DNA from: Symbiodinium natans
Taxonomy: Eukaryota; Sar; Dinophyceae; Suessiales; Symbiodiniaceae
Length of the DNA: 10,750 nucleotides
Assembly: GCA_905221605.1 (NCBI GenBank)
Contig: CAJNDS010001689.1
Coordinates: 1 to 10,750, forward strand
Direction of reading: 5' to 3'
Below, piece by piece: positions 1-6,518 of the stretch. Made by a program: the position numbers and the translations under genes. The notes below the pieces were generated by a model. It made no database searches. It was not told the DNA's origin and worked only from the letters and a program-made list of their open reading frames with translations. Each line of letters starts with the position of its first letter. The first letter of the stretch is position 1.

Positions 1-78
1 AATCGAAATTCAAATGATTCAGGTATTCCTTTCTTGTATTCCTTTCAGGCATTCCTGAAAAGAAAATTCCAAATCTCA

Positions 79-550
79 GACCACCACCACGAGACCGCCA
101 CTACGAGACCACCACCACAAGACCACCACCACGAGACCACCACCACAAGACCACCACCACGACACCACCACCACGACACCACCACCAACACAACCACCCG
201 CACGGACCCCCACCACGGACCGCCACCACGGACCAACCACCACGGACCACCACCACGGGACCACCACCACGGGACCACCACCACGGGACCACCACCACGA
301 GACAACCACCACAAGACCACCACCACGGAACCACCACCACGAGACCACCACCGCGGACCACCGCCACGGACCACCACCACCCGGCCACCACCATGGGACC
401 ACCACCACGGGACCACCACGACGGCCACCAGGGACCACCACCACCACCACGACAGACCACCACTACCAAAGGAGCACCACCACCACGGGACCACCACCAC
501 GCTGTGGGACCACCACGACGAACACCACAGAACCACGGACCACCACTACG
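79..550. repeat. 14-nt minisatellite, GGGACCACCACCAC unit
   Basis: About 33 imperfect head-to-tail copies of a 13-14-nt unit close to GGGACCACCACCAC. The unit length is not a multiple of three, so three units (42 nt) give one 14-residue cycle in any frame: DHHH-G-TTTT-G-PPPR on the plus strand and WWW-SR-GGG-P-VVVV-P on the minus strand. The unit contains almost no T or stop triplets, so long frames stay open on both strands. That is a compositional effect and not evidence of coding. Unit variants (gag/aag/gac/ggg before the ACC block) are mixed, with a few longer spacers near 190, 430 and 500. Confidence 0.93.
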
Positions 551-724
551 GGCATTCGGGAAAACCCCCCAAAACCCCAGCCTTTCAGCCCCAACCCCTC
601 AGCACCCCAAAACCACCCACCCCCCACCACACCCGACAGAACCCAAACCATTACAGCAAAAGCAAAAAACAAAACCCCCCCAAACACGACAAAACTCCGG
701 ACACAAACCCTATACAATTTCTAT
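551..724. other. C/A-rich, G-poor strand-asymmetric tract
   Basis: The plus strand is runs of C and A with very few G, including repeated CCCC(A)AAACCCC blocks. On the minus strand this gives many G-runs, so G-quadruplex formation there is plausible. The open plus-strand frame that runs through it (to 756) continues from the minisatellite and has the same composition artefact. I see no gene. Confidence 0.6.
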
Positions 725-767
725 TAAACCCCAAAACCCTACACCGTAAAGCGTAAAACCCTGAACC
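725..767. repeat. degenerate telomere-like (CCCTAAA) block
   Basis: Contains AAACCCC, AAAACCCTACACC, GTAAAGCGTAAAACCCTGAACCC: decayed versions of the CCCTAAA unit seen more cleanly at 6484, 6845 and 10134. Orientation is the same as in those tracts. Confidence 0.55.
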
Positions 768-779
768 CGGGGGATCCCG

Positions 780-1096
780 AAAATTCCCGGAATTTAAATT
801 CCTAGGATTTTTCGAGAGCTGTTGCTAATATGTGATCGTGAGGCCGAACCCCCTTGAACAGCTGGCGGGCGGCGACCGTCATCGGAACTACCCTGGACCA
901 AGAGATTTCCTTGAAGATTTCCTTGAAGGTGAAGGGGCACCCACGTCATCATTGTTGCCCTGGAACCTTAAATCCAACCCGGCAAGCCCAAACCTCAATC
1001 CGGACAATTCCTAAAATTCCGGGAATTTTCAGCTCCGGGTGATTCCCAAAATTCCCAGGATTTTTAGACAAAAAGTGTTAAAATTCCCGGAATTTT
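780..1096. repeat. cluster of 17-bp AAAATTCC-S-GGAATTTT palindromes
   Basis: Five copies are visible: 780-796, 795-812 (centre CCTAGG), 1013-1029, 1048-1065 and 1080-1096. The copies at 1013 and 1080 have perfect 8-bp arms (AAAATTCC / GGAATTTT) around one central base. The two perfect copies are both followed by CAG and then a CTCC or GATCC-like string, so the repeated unit is a little longer than the palindrome. The roughly 200 bases between the second and third copies (813-1012) hold no convincing gene. Confidence 0.8.
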
Positions 1097-1099
1097 CAG

Positions 1100-1574
1100 G
1101 ATCCCCCTGCAAGGCCCTCACAAGCAGCCAAATGGACCGGAAGAGGAGGCGGGGCATCCGACGGGGCGGCCGCAGAGCGAAAATAGGGGTCGAGCCCGTA
1201 GCCTTTTATAGGGATGAATCAGGAAAAATTTGAAATGATATTCAAATAATTTCTCAAAAAGAACAATTCCATCATCGACTTGTGGGGAGGATTTCGTAGG
1301 TTGTCCCGCCCCATCTCGTCGGGGATGGATAAGGCTGTGTTATGGGAGCGTTGGCTCCCTAACCAAATGGCGTTCATGTGGGGCTGAGCTACGCAAACCC
1401 GGCTGGCAGCACTGCTGGGACACTCCACAGGCTTTTTCCTCCAGCTGCCAGATGCCAACCGCATCCGACGAAACAATGGAACAAGAAAGAAATGAACATG
1501 AAGCCAACGCTTCCAACGCTTCGCTGACGAATGTTGCTTTGCGGACGCGCCGTGGCGCATTTTTGTGGTGAGAC
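1100..1574. other. no convincing gene; 3' flank of gene A
   Basis: This stretch lies just past the stop codon of gene A on the minus strand and would hold its 3' untranslated region. Minus-strand frames at 1219-1635 and 1340-1678 are open, but they overlap the end of gene A in other frames and show no recognisable domain or sensible residue pattern. No polyadenylation signal stands out, which is usual for dinoflagellates. Confidence 0.5.
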
Positions 1575-2101
1575 TCAGTCGCTGTCCAAACAAATTGGCC
1601 GCGACCACAGGGAAACTGCTGGAGTGCTGCGGCAATCCGGGCCGTAGCAGTGCCGTCCGTCACTGGTGTACACCGCAAGGTCCTTTCCGCTCACGTGGGA
1701 CACGACAAAGGTATCAGGATCAGCCTCGCCCATGCGGAAGCTCCCAAGCTGAATAAAACCGTCTCCCACGCCAAGACCTTTCGCTATTCCCGTGCGAAGT
1801 TTCCAGTATTCTCCCCCCTTCTGCTGGGTCTTCTGCTGTCCATTTTGGTCGAAAGATTGAACAACTGTCATTGACCGGCCGGGTTGGTTCTGTGAGATGG
1901 AGAAGTGCTCGCCATCGCCGCTGTCACCAAACCTCCACCTGCCGATCTCGACGAACCGGTTCCCAAACGCCACCTTTTGCTGGCTAGTGTCCATGTCAAG
2001 GCCCACCAGCTTGACTCCACTGGCACGCTGCCATGAGCCCCAGGCAGTTCGAGGTCCAGCATGAAGGGTCTGGTCCCAACGCCAAATCATGGCGGTCTGG
2101 C
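1575..2101 (-). CDS. gene A last exon: GDxFIQxG repeats 1-3 and stop
   Basis: 175 codons including the TGA at 1577-1575. Completes repeat 1 (QTAMIWRWDQTLHAGPRTAW), then repeat 2 (FGNRFVEIGRWRFGDSGDGE, HFSISQNQPGRS) and repeat 3 (VGDGFIQLGSFRMGEADPDT, FVVSHVSGKDLAVY). Each repeat starts with a Gly-x-x-Phe-[IV]-x-x-Gly-x-[WF]-Arg core, followed about 10 residues later by F-x-[IV]-S. Repeat 3 ends in a short, diverged tail with two Cys. Spacing is about 60-65 residues. I do not know a named domain for this repeat; a beta-rich fold is plausible from the alternating hydrophobic pattern (inference). Confidence 0.72.
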
Positions 2102-4366
2102 CTGGCAAAAGGAGGTATGACAACTAAGTCGGCAACTGCACAGCACAGAACTTGACAGTACTGCCCTTGAGTGCTTGAAGGAAGCAAGGCCGCGATTTTA
2201 CCGCATCTCCCGACATGATTCTGTGCCTTCTCTGTGCGAGATGGAGAAGTGAGCATCATCCATGTGAGCCAAGCGCCATGACCCGAATTGAATGAAATGG
2301 TCTCCGATGTCCACCCCACGGCTGTTTTCGCACTTCCACACCTTCGCCGTCTTCTCAAAGCTGACGTACGCTGGGTCATCCGTCTTTTGCAGACAGTCGT
2401 CAGCTCGGCTGTCATACATGGCACAGTTCTGCCCGGCGTCATAGGCAAAGAACCAACACCTGTTGTCGGATTCACACGCCTTTGTGCAACTGTCGTAGGT
2501 TACACTGCCCCGGATGGCATCAAAATAGCCCTTGGCGCAGTAGCCACGTCCCAAGTGCTTGAACGGTGTGTGCATCTCAGGGATCAGATTGACCATATTG
2601 AGGGGTTTACAGCGATTCTCGAAGTTGCCGTGAAAGGGTGCAAATCCGGTTTGGGGCTCCCGGCTCTATGCAACTTCTCAGAAAGATGGGTTGAGGATCC
2701 CTGCAGGGCCTTGGCGTAGACCGTGTGGGCAGAATGACTGTGACGATGAGTGCACCCGTCGTTCTGGATGGAGTACCTCGCGCACGAATCTGCAAAATCA
2801 TACGCAGGGCCTGGATGAGAGTCTATGATGCGCGAAAAAGAATCTCAACGACGCAACAATAAACAAACGTCTAAGAAACGCAGGATCCGTGGAGTCTGTA
2901 AAGGATTGGCCTAGCCTGGAACAGGTCAGCCCGTTTGCAAAGGCGAAGAAATAACAAGAATCCTCAGACTCGCATTGCTTCGCGCAAGTCTCCAGATCTG
3001 CAAAGGTTCCTTCTTGGTTGTAGGTGCCATGGATGTACCCATCACGGCAGTAGGCCCCTTTCTCGAGCATCTTGAAGGAGATACCCTGCAGGACGCAACA
3101 ACGAAGGTGCTTTGGTCACAAGTCTGTCTTCAGCCCAACTTACTCATCTAACTCTTGCTAAAGCAACAACATAGCAACTGGTATTCCACAGGGTGATGTG
3201 CAGATGTACACTTTTGAATCGGGTACACATTTTGTTGCCATCCATGGCTCTGTGTTACGCACAGCCAAGACCATGAAACATCGTCGTGCTGTGCCCCCTG
3301 CTGTCATGGCTGGTTTACCCCTTTTGATTTGGATAGCTATGTCCGTATATGCCCGTATGGCCCTAGGAAGTGTGAAGATCAGGGACTGAGGACGCCTCCT
3401 TCGGCTTCTTGTCGTAGAGCTCTGCTGCAAGAGCACGTTGCTTTTGGATGTCATTGAGCTGCTTCTCCAAGTACCGGTTCATGTGATACGAGGTGCACGG
3501 AATCGCCGGACAGCTTGCGAAGTTCAAGCTGCACTGCTCTTCCTTGCATGCGTCCACCCCATTGACTGTGCAGCTTTTGCCCGTGCTGCGCCGATAGAAT
3601 TCCGTTTTGCTTTTTCGAGCTTGTTCGCACCCTGGGGTTTTCCAATCCAACTGGTCCTCGATGTCTAACTTTGTGCTTCGTTCGATCTTTGGGAAGTGCT
3701 GCTCGAAGAAGCCTTTGTACCTCTCGAGGAGGCCGGTCGTGTGATTGTGCGCCACGACTCTACCCTCGACCTCCACATAGTGGTTGATGTCTAAGATCAA
3801 GTTAACCTGCATCTGCATCATGTAGAAGGCAATGGGGACCATGGCCTTTGACCAGTCGGCCCGTACCTCGTCCATTTCTGGGGGCATGTCACTTTCTGAC
3901 TTGCCAAAGTTGCTGGACAGTATTTTCGAGGAAATCTTGGCGATATCATGTTGAATCATGACATAGTACATCAGCAACGTGTGCTTGTCCTCATCGTTCT
4001 TGACCTGACCAAGCATAACAGGGGCCCAGCGCATCTCTTCAACCAGGACCTGCATGTCGTTTGCCCTCGCCCCGATCTCTTCTTGTGCAAAGCTTGTCTG
4101 AATCATGATTTTTGTCTCCTTCATGATCCTCTTGTACAGCTTTTCCTCCGGTGACTCCTGCCCCATACCAAGCAGTCCTTGCCAGTTTAAGCCAAGGCGA
4201 AAAGAAGCAAACAGCGGCGCACAAACACGAATGCAACAGAGTGCGCGCCTGTGAAGAAGGAGAAGGCCACAGTAAAGACCTGACCCAGCACCGGGTTGAT
4301 CAGGCCCACCACGTCCAAGGCGATGCCCCTCCAAGCTCGGGAGCAGAAGCGCTCAACGCTTATCGT
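1575..4366 (-). CDS. gene A: spliced multi-module protein with PAN/Apple-like domains and GDxFIQxG repeats
   Basis: Proposed minus-strand gene, read from high to low coordinates: exon 4366-4249 (5' edge unknown), 4177-3396, 3085-2869, 2810-2710, 2617-2227, 2101-1575. Phases agree at every join. Module order: hydrophobic segment, helical region of about 200 residues, Cys-rich stretch with seven Cys, PAN/Apple-like module 1, a short Cys-containing linker, PAN/Apple-like module 2, and three repeats of about 62 residues with core GDxFIQxGxxR. PAN/Apple domains are known extracellular modules that bind carbohydrate or protein, so a secreted or surface protein is likely (inference). Three donors are GC rather than GT and most acceptors are AG|G. 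No close family is recognised for the whole. The 2709-2618 and 2868-2811 joins are the weakest. The start lies upstream of 4366, possibly in the exon at 5404. Confidence 0.6.
2227..2617 (-). CDS. gene A exon: PAN/Apple-like module 2 and start of repeat 1
   Basis: Encodes NRCKPLNMVNLIPEMHTPFK, then GRGYCAKGYFDAIRG, CTKACESDNRCWFFAYDAG, QNCAMYDSRADDC and the start of the first repeat (GDHFIQFGSWRLA, HFSISHREG). The PAN/Apple-like Cys spacing is clear. The 5' edge (CTTCGAG|AAT at 2617) is a guess; the frame is open back to a TAG near 2668. The 3' edge is firm: GAAG|GCACAG, a GC donor, with intron 2226-2102 (125 nt) ending TTTTGCCAG|GCC. The join restores the repeat as HREG-QTAMIW in frame. Confidence 0.7.
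2710..2810 (-). CDS. gene A exon: short Cys-containing linker (tentative)
   Basis: After CATCCAG|GCCCTGCG the phase left by the previous exon reads PAYDFADSCARYSIQNDGC, then a His-rich run and VYAK. It ends at CCAAG|GCCCTG, a possible GC donor in phase 0. It is supported by phase, by sensible residues and by two extra Cys. The 58-nt intron before it is short, and the intron after it (2709-2618) lacks the AG|G form, so both joins need transcript evidence. Other frames here are also open. Confidence 0.35.
2869..3085 (-). CDS. gene A exon: PAN/Apple-like module 1
   Basis: Begins after the acceptor CCTGCAG|GGTATC. Encodes FKMLEKGAYCRDGYIHG, then TCAKQCESEDSCYFFAF and NGLTC, matching module 2 at 2300-2580 position by position (FKxLxxGxYCxxGY, CxxxCESxxxCxFFA, then C). 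The C-x3-C plus aromatic-FFA pattern is typical of PAN/Apple-like modules. One late Cys present in module 2 (DDCLQK) has no counterpart here (GQSFTDSTDPAF), so a disulfide may be missing or supplied by the next exon. Ends in phase 1 at AGAC|GTTTGT, joining to CATCCAG|GCCC at 2810. Confidence 0.65.
3086..3395 (-). other. probable intron of gene A
   Basis: 310 nt between GGAG|GCGTCC and CCTGCAG|GGT. Short plus- and minus-strand open frames lie here, but none has a recognisable pattern. The phase-0 join keeps the Cys-rich helix end (YDKKPKE) in frame with the PAN/Apple-like module. If the GC donor is not used, the upstream protein would stop at 3363 and the PAN module would belong to a separate gene. 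Confidence 0.45.
3396..4177 (-). CDS. gene A exon: helical region plus Cys-rich stretch
   Basis: 260 codons open on the minus strand. The first roughly 190 residues are charged and helix-prone (EEKLYKRIMKETKIMIQTSF, then MQVLVEEMRWAPVMLGQVKN), with a Met-rich hydrophobic stretch (PIAFYMMQMQVNLILDINHY). After that come seven cysteines in about 50 residues, including GKSCTVNGVDACKEEQC and CPAIPC, and then a helix ending YDKKPKE. I do not recognise a family. A hydrophobic helix followed by a helical bundle is a layout also seen in alpha-helical pore-forming proteins, but there is no motif to support that. The end at 3396 (AAGGAG|GCGTCC) is a GC donor; unspliced, the frame stops at 3363. Codon use and length make this the most secure exon in the window. 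Confidence 0.75.
4249..4366 (-). CDS. gene A exon: hydrophobic segment
   Basis: The frame is open from after a TAA at 4369-4367 and encodes a basic/Cys stretch (RFCSRAWRG) followed by a strongly hydrophobic segment (IALDVVGLINPVLGQVFTVA) that could be a membrane or pore-lining helix. It ends in phase 1 at ACAG|GCGCGC, a GC donor. Joining to the acceptor CAAG|GACTGC at 4177 removes a 71-nt intron and keeps the frame. Without splicing, this frame reaches a stop near 4185. There is no ATG in the exon, so its 5' boundary is unresolved; AG candidates lie at 4359 and in the GCTTGGAG|GGG area. Confidence 0.5.
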
Positions 4367-4612
4367 TTATAGCCATCTACAGATATGTACGGCTGTTAGC
4401 TTGGCGGTTTAGTAATGTTTAGTATCTTTCTCAGCGGTTTGTAAAGTTTTAAAGCATCTTAGGAATGCGCAGCGTGTCTCAAAGGCACCTTTTGCCTGCG
4501 CCTCTTAGCCTCAGCGCTTTTGAGATGGCCCCAAAGTTGCGCACCAGCGAGCATACGATGAGCATCGCTTGGTATCAGCACAAAGCTCACTCGGAGCGCC
4601 ACGCTTCTTTCC

Positions 4613-4642
4613 GGGGGGGGGTGGGGGGGGTGGGGGGGTGGG
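4613..4642 (+). other. G-quadruplex-forming tract
   Basis: Four G-runs of 9, 8, 7 and 3 separated by single T bases. This fits the classic four-run short-loop quadruplex pattern on the plus strand. Confidence 0.8.
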
Positions 4643-4758
4643 TTCGCGTGATGACCGTGATGACCGTGTACCGACCTTTTCCTCCTTGCACTCTGGGTGC
4701 TCGGTGCTTGTCGGATGCCAACTGGATCATGCGGTGCACATATACGCGCACGTTTACC

Positions 4759-4985
4759 TGTCGGGAAGGATCCCGGTTCGCGCCTGGAGTGCGCGGTTAC
4801 ACTTGCCATGAGCTGATGGACTAGCCGTCGGGATGGATCCCGATTCTCGCCAGGGCGCGGGCAAATGCAATGAGCTGATGTTACAGATATCGCGATGGGT
4901 CCCGGTTCGCGACTGGAGTGCGAGTTTACAGTCTACAATTTGCAATGAGCTAATATTACAGACCCGGTTCGCGCCAGGGGTAAGC
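4759..4985. repeat. 62-75-bp imperfect tandem repeat, about 3.4 copies
   Basis: Copies begin near 4759, 4826, 4887 and 4962 (the last is partial). Each has a GGATCCCGGTTCGCGCC-like block, then GGAGTGCG, then TGCAATGAGCTGATGTTACAG. Copy 2 lacks part of the middle and copy 3 has a short insertion. The GGTTCGCGCC block resembles a tRNA box B (GGTTCRANYCC), but no A box or cloverleaf can be drawn. Confidence 0.75.
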
Positions 4986-5027
4986 GGTTGTTGCTGCTTG
5001 GATTTTGTTGCCTTTTCGTTCATGGTG

Positions 5028-5404
5028 TCATCCTGAAGCCATCGGGTCAGATGGTGACGCCAGGGTTTGTTTAGGCCAGCTCTTCGGATTTCGGTCGTCC
5101 TTCCACTCCAGTACACACCACAACACCCTCTTGCAGCTCCGGACGTGGGCGCCGCATTCCCACGTCATCCTAGGCACAAGCCCCTGGAGTTTTAGGGAAT
5201 GCGGAAGCCTGAGCCTTTTCTGATGATCCCTCTGGGGCGGGGACCCAATGGTCCCCAATGCATCCTGCCAAGTGAGAGAACCATCAGCGAACTTGAAGAT
5301 CAGGTCCAAGGTGGCCGTGATGCTCGAAGCCACCACCTGGGGCAAGAGGATGAGAAACAGCCTTGCTGGAACCATAGGGAACGCTTTAGAGCGATATTCG
5401 GTGC
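5028..5404 (-). CDS. gene B exon 6: hydrophobic segment
   Basis: Begins after GCTGCAG|GCACC. Encodes TEYRSKAFPMVPARLFLILL and PQVVASSITATLDLIFKFAD, then GSLTWQDALG. The Met followed by a basic residue, a Leu-rich core and a small-residue A-S pair looks like a signal peptide or a membrane anchor. Beyond about 5240 the frame stays open to the stop at 5028 but its composition is less protein-like, so there may be a further donor (for example CACTTGGCAG|GATG or AAAAG|GCTCAG). If translation starts at this Met, the exon could be the first exon of gene A. Confidence 0.45.
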
Positions 5405-6446
5405 CTGCAGCTTGATTCGTCTCTATCCGAAGGCATGGAAGAACTATCAATTGATCAGGGTTGAAGTCTGAAGATGACACTTGATGACGTTGGCAGGCAC
5501 TTTACGCACTTACCTTTCCGACGGCCTGGGGCGGCCTGTAGAGCTGTGTGACAGAAAGTCCTTGCCTCGGCCGTGTCCTCCGTGTCATCATCGCACTGCG
5601 ACTTATTGCCGCAGCCAAAGGACCCGATACGGTCCGCCATCTTGCCCATGCTCAAACCTGGCCATCGGCAACCCTCTACGCCGAACCCTGTGGAACCTTG
5701 AGGAATGCAATGTTTGAGACCCCACAGGCCCAACAGCTGTGTTCGTCCCACTACTCACTACAGTATTCAGTATTCCCGACCTTTTCCCCATCCCGAATGT
5801 CTTGCGGCTTCGACAGTGAACAGCTGGGCATTCAGCTCGTCAACCACTTTTTCAATGTGCCTGCAACAGAGTGACACAGCGGCCCAACGTTCCCGAAGAC
5901 CCCGCATCTGAACTCTTGTGGGATGTTATCTTCCACTTTACACCATTGAGCCTCTGGGCATCTGCTTTGTCCCAGTGCAATCCAGCGGAGCGAGCCGCCT
6001 CCATCAGCAAGGTGGCATTCCTGTGCGCGCGACATGAACACGGATGCTGAGGATGAGAGCATGACCGCCTAACCAGCATGTTGATGGTGTTCATTCCCTT
6101 CGAGCTCTCTTTCTCTTGCCTTACCTCGTTGGGAGTGGATTTCATGTGCGCCCCGATCGCCCGACTCTCGAGACGACCGAATCTGTGATTAGCAAGCTCT
6201 GGAGATTGACTTACCCTGATTTGTCCCATGAAGTGGCCCCAACGATCAAACCACGTGTGAGCCTCCCGAAGGACTTGGTTCCACTATATGATGCGGAAAA
6301 ACATGGGCGTAGCTACCGCCAACCAATCTCTTGGTTGTATCGGGGATGCCTAAGGATCCGGATCCCCAGAAAAGAGGGACATCCCAACTACTTCGATGGC
6401 CTACGAACTCTTGGAGGATTTCCACCAATGCCCCTTCCAGGATCAT
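5028..6446 (-). CDS. gene B: spliced gene of unknown function
   Basis: Minus-strand exons with matching phases: 6446-6405, 6283-6125, 6020-5944, 5860-5781, 5657-5514 and 5404 to about 5240 (or to the stop at 5028). Introns are 83-123 nt. All donors are GT (one GTAAGT, one GTAAGG) and all acceptors except ATATAG|TGG are AG|G. The protein has short helical stretches (ILEGALVEILQEF; HIEKVVDELNAQLFTVEAAR), a Trp/aromatic patch (HTWFDRWGHFMGQIR), an acidic Cys pair region (CGNKSQCDDDTEDTAEA) and a hydrophobic segment (ARLFLILLPQVVASSITATL). I do not recognise the family. The first ATG is at 6446-6444, about 40 nt from a telomere-like tract; the true start may lie further upstream. Confidence 0.5.
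5514..5657 (-). CDS. gene B exon 5
   Basis: 144 nt from GGCCAG|GTTTGA to GGAAAG|GTAAGT, the best donor in the window. Encodes LSMGKMADRIGSFGCG, then NKSQCDDDTEDTAEARTFCH and a basic end (PGRRK). Phase 1 in and out. Confidence 0.6.
5781..5860 (-). CDS. gene B exon 4
   Basis: 80 nt from TTGCAG|GCAC to AAAAG|GTCGGG. Encodes HIEKVVDELNAQLFTVEAAR then HSGWGK, a convincing helix in a frame that would stop a few codons later if not spliced. Phase 2 in, phase 1 out. Confidence 0.55.
5944..6020 (-). CDS. gene B exon 3
   Basis: 77 nt from GCACAG|GAATGC to CAATG|GTGTAA. In the phase given by exon 2 it reads ECHLADGGGSLRWIALGQSR, then CPEAQ, ending in phase 2. A second frame (NATLLMEAARSAGLHWDKAD) is also open and protein-like across the same bases, but it cannot be joined to the next exon with a GT donor in frame. 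Confidence 0.45.
6125..6283 (-). CDS. gene B exon 2
   Basis: Encodes WNQVLREAHTWFDRWGHFMG, then QIRVSQSPELANHRFGRLES and a segment ending MKSTPNE. Ends at CGAG|GTAAGG. A GTAAGT at 6214-6209 looks like a donor, but any acceptor before 6125 would leave an intron of only about 35-45 nt, so read-through is more likely. Confidence 0.5.
6405..6446 (-). CDS. gene B exon 1 (tentative start)
   Basis: ATG followed by ILEGALVEILQEF, a clean amphipathic helix, ending at GAGTTC|GTAGGC in phase 0. The frame is open upstream to 6479 without an ATG, so the exon could extend toward 6480. The next acceptor is a pyrimidine-rich stretch ending ATATAG at 6284. Confidence 0.35.
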
Positions 6447-6483
6447 CAGGCCTCCGCCCGGCGCGTCTGTGCCCAACACACAC

Positions 6484-6506
6484 CCCCTAAACCCTACACC
6501 CTAAAC
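6484..6506 (+). repeat. interstitial telomere-like repeat, about 3 units
   Basis: CCCTAAA-CCCTACA-CCCTAAA: two exact units and one variant. CCCTAAA is the C-strand of the TTTAGGG telomere repeat used by plants and dinoflagellates. Confidence 0.8.
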
Positions 6507-6518
6507 TCAGGGCCTAGG

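Larger units (their letters stand above)
4380..5027. other. repeat-rich gap between genes A and B
   Basis: No convincing exon. It holds an A/T-richer stretch (4380-4460), a G-run tract (4613-4642), a doubled GATGACCGT (about 4650-4668) and a tandem repeat (4759-4985). Open frames on both strands at 4459-4824 pass through the G-run and give poly-Gly, poly-Pro or similar runs, so I treat them as artefacts. The region could be an intron if genes A and B are one gene. Confidence 0.5.

Noticed and set aside
34-756. 240-codon plus-strand open frame and three long minus-strand frames over the same bases
   Set aside because: They are produced by the stop-free 14-nt minisatellite and C-rich tract; the translation is pure repeat.
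1195-1215. CCGTAGCCTTTT resembling the start of a dinoflagellate spliced leader relic (CCGTAGCCATTTTGGCTCAAG)
   Set aside because: Only the first dozen bases match, with a gap, and the rest diverges; this is within chance.
3158-3454. Minus-strand 98-codon frame overlapping gene A
   Set aside because: It lies mostly in the proposed intron and overlaps the secure exon in another frame, with no domain-like pattern.
4771-4790. tRNA gene suggested by GGTTCGCGCC
   Set aside because: No acceptor stem, A box or anticodon arm can be drawn; the T-arm stem does not pair.
6209-6214. GTAAGT donor inside gene B exon 2
   Set aside because: Acceptors that keep frame would leave an intron of about 35-45 nt; the frame reads through sensibly.
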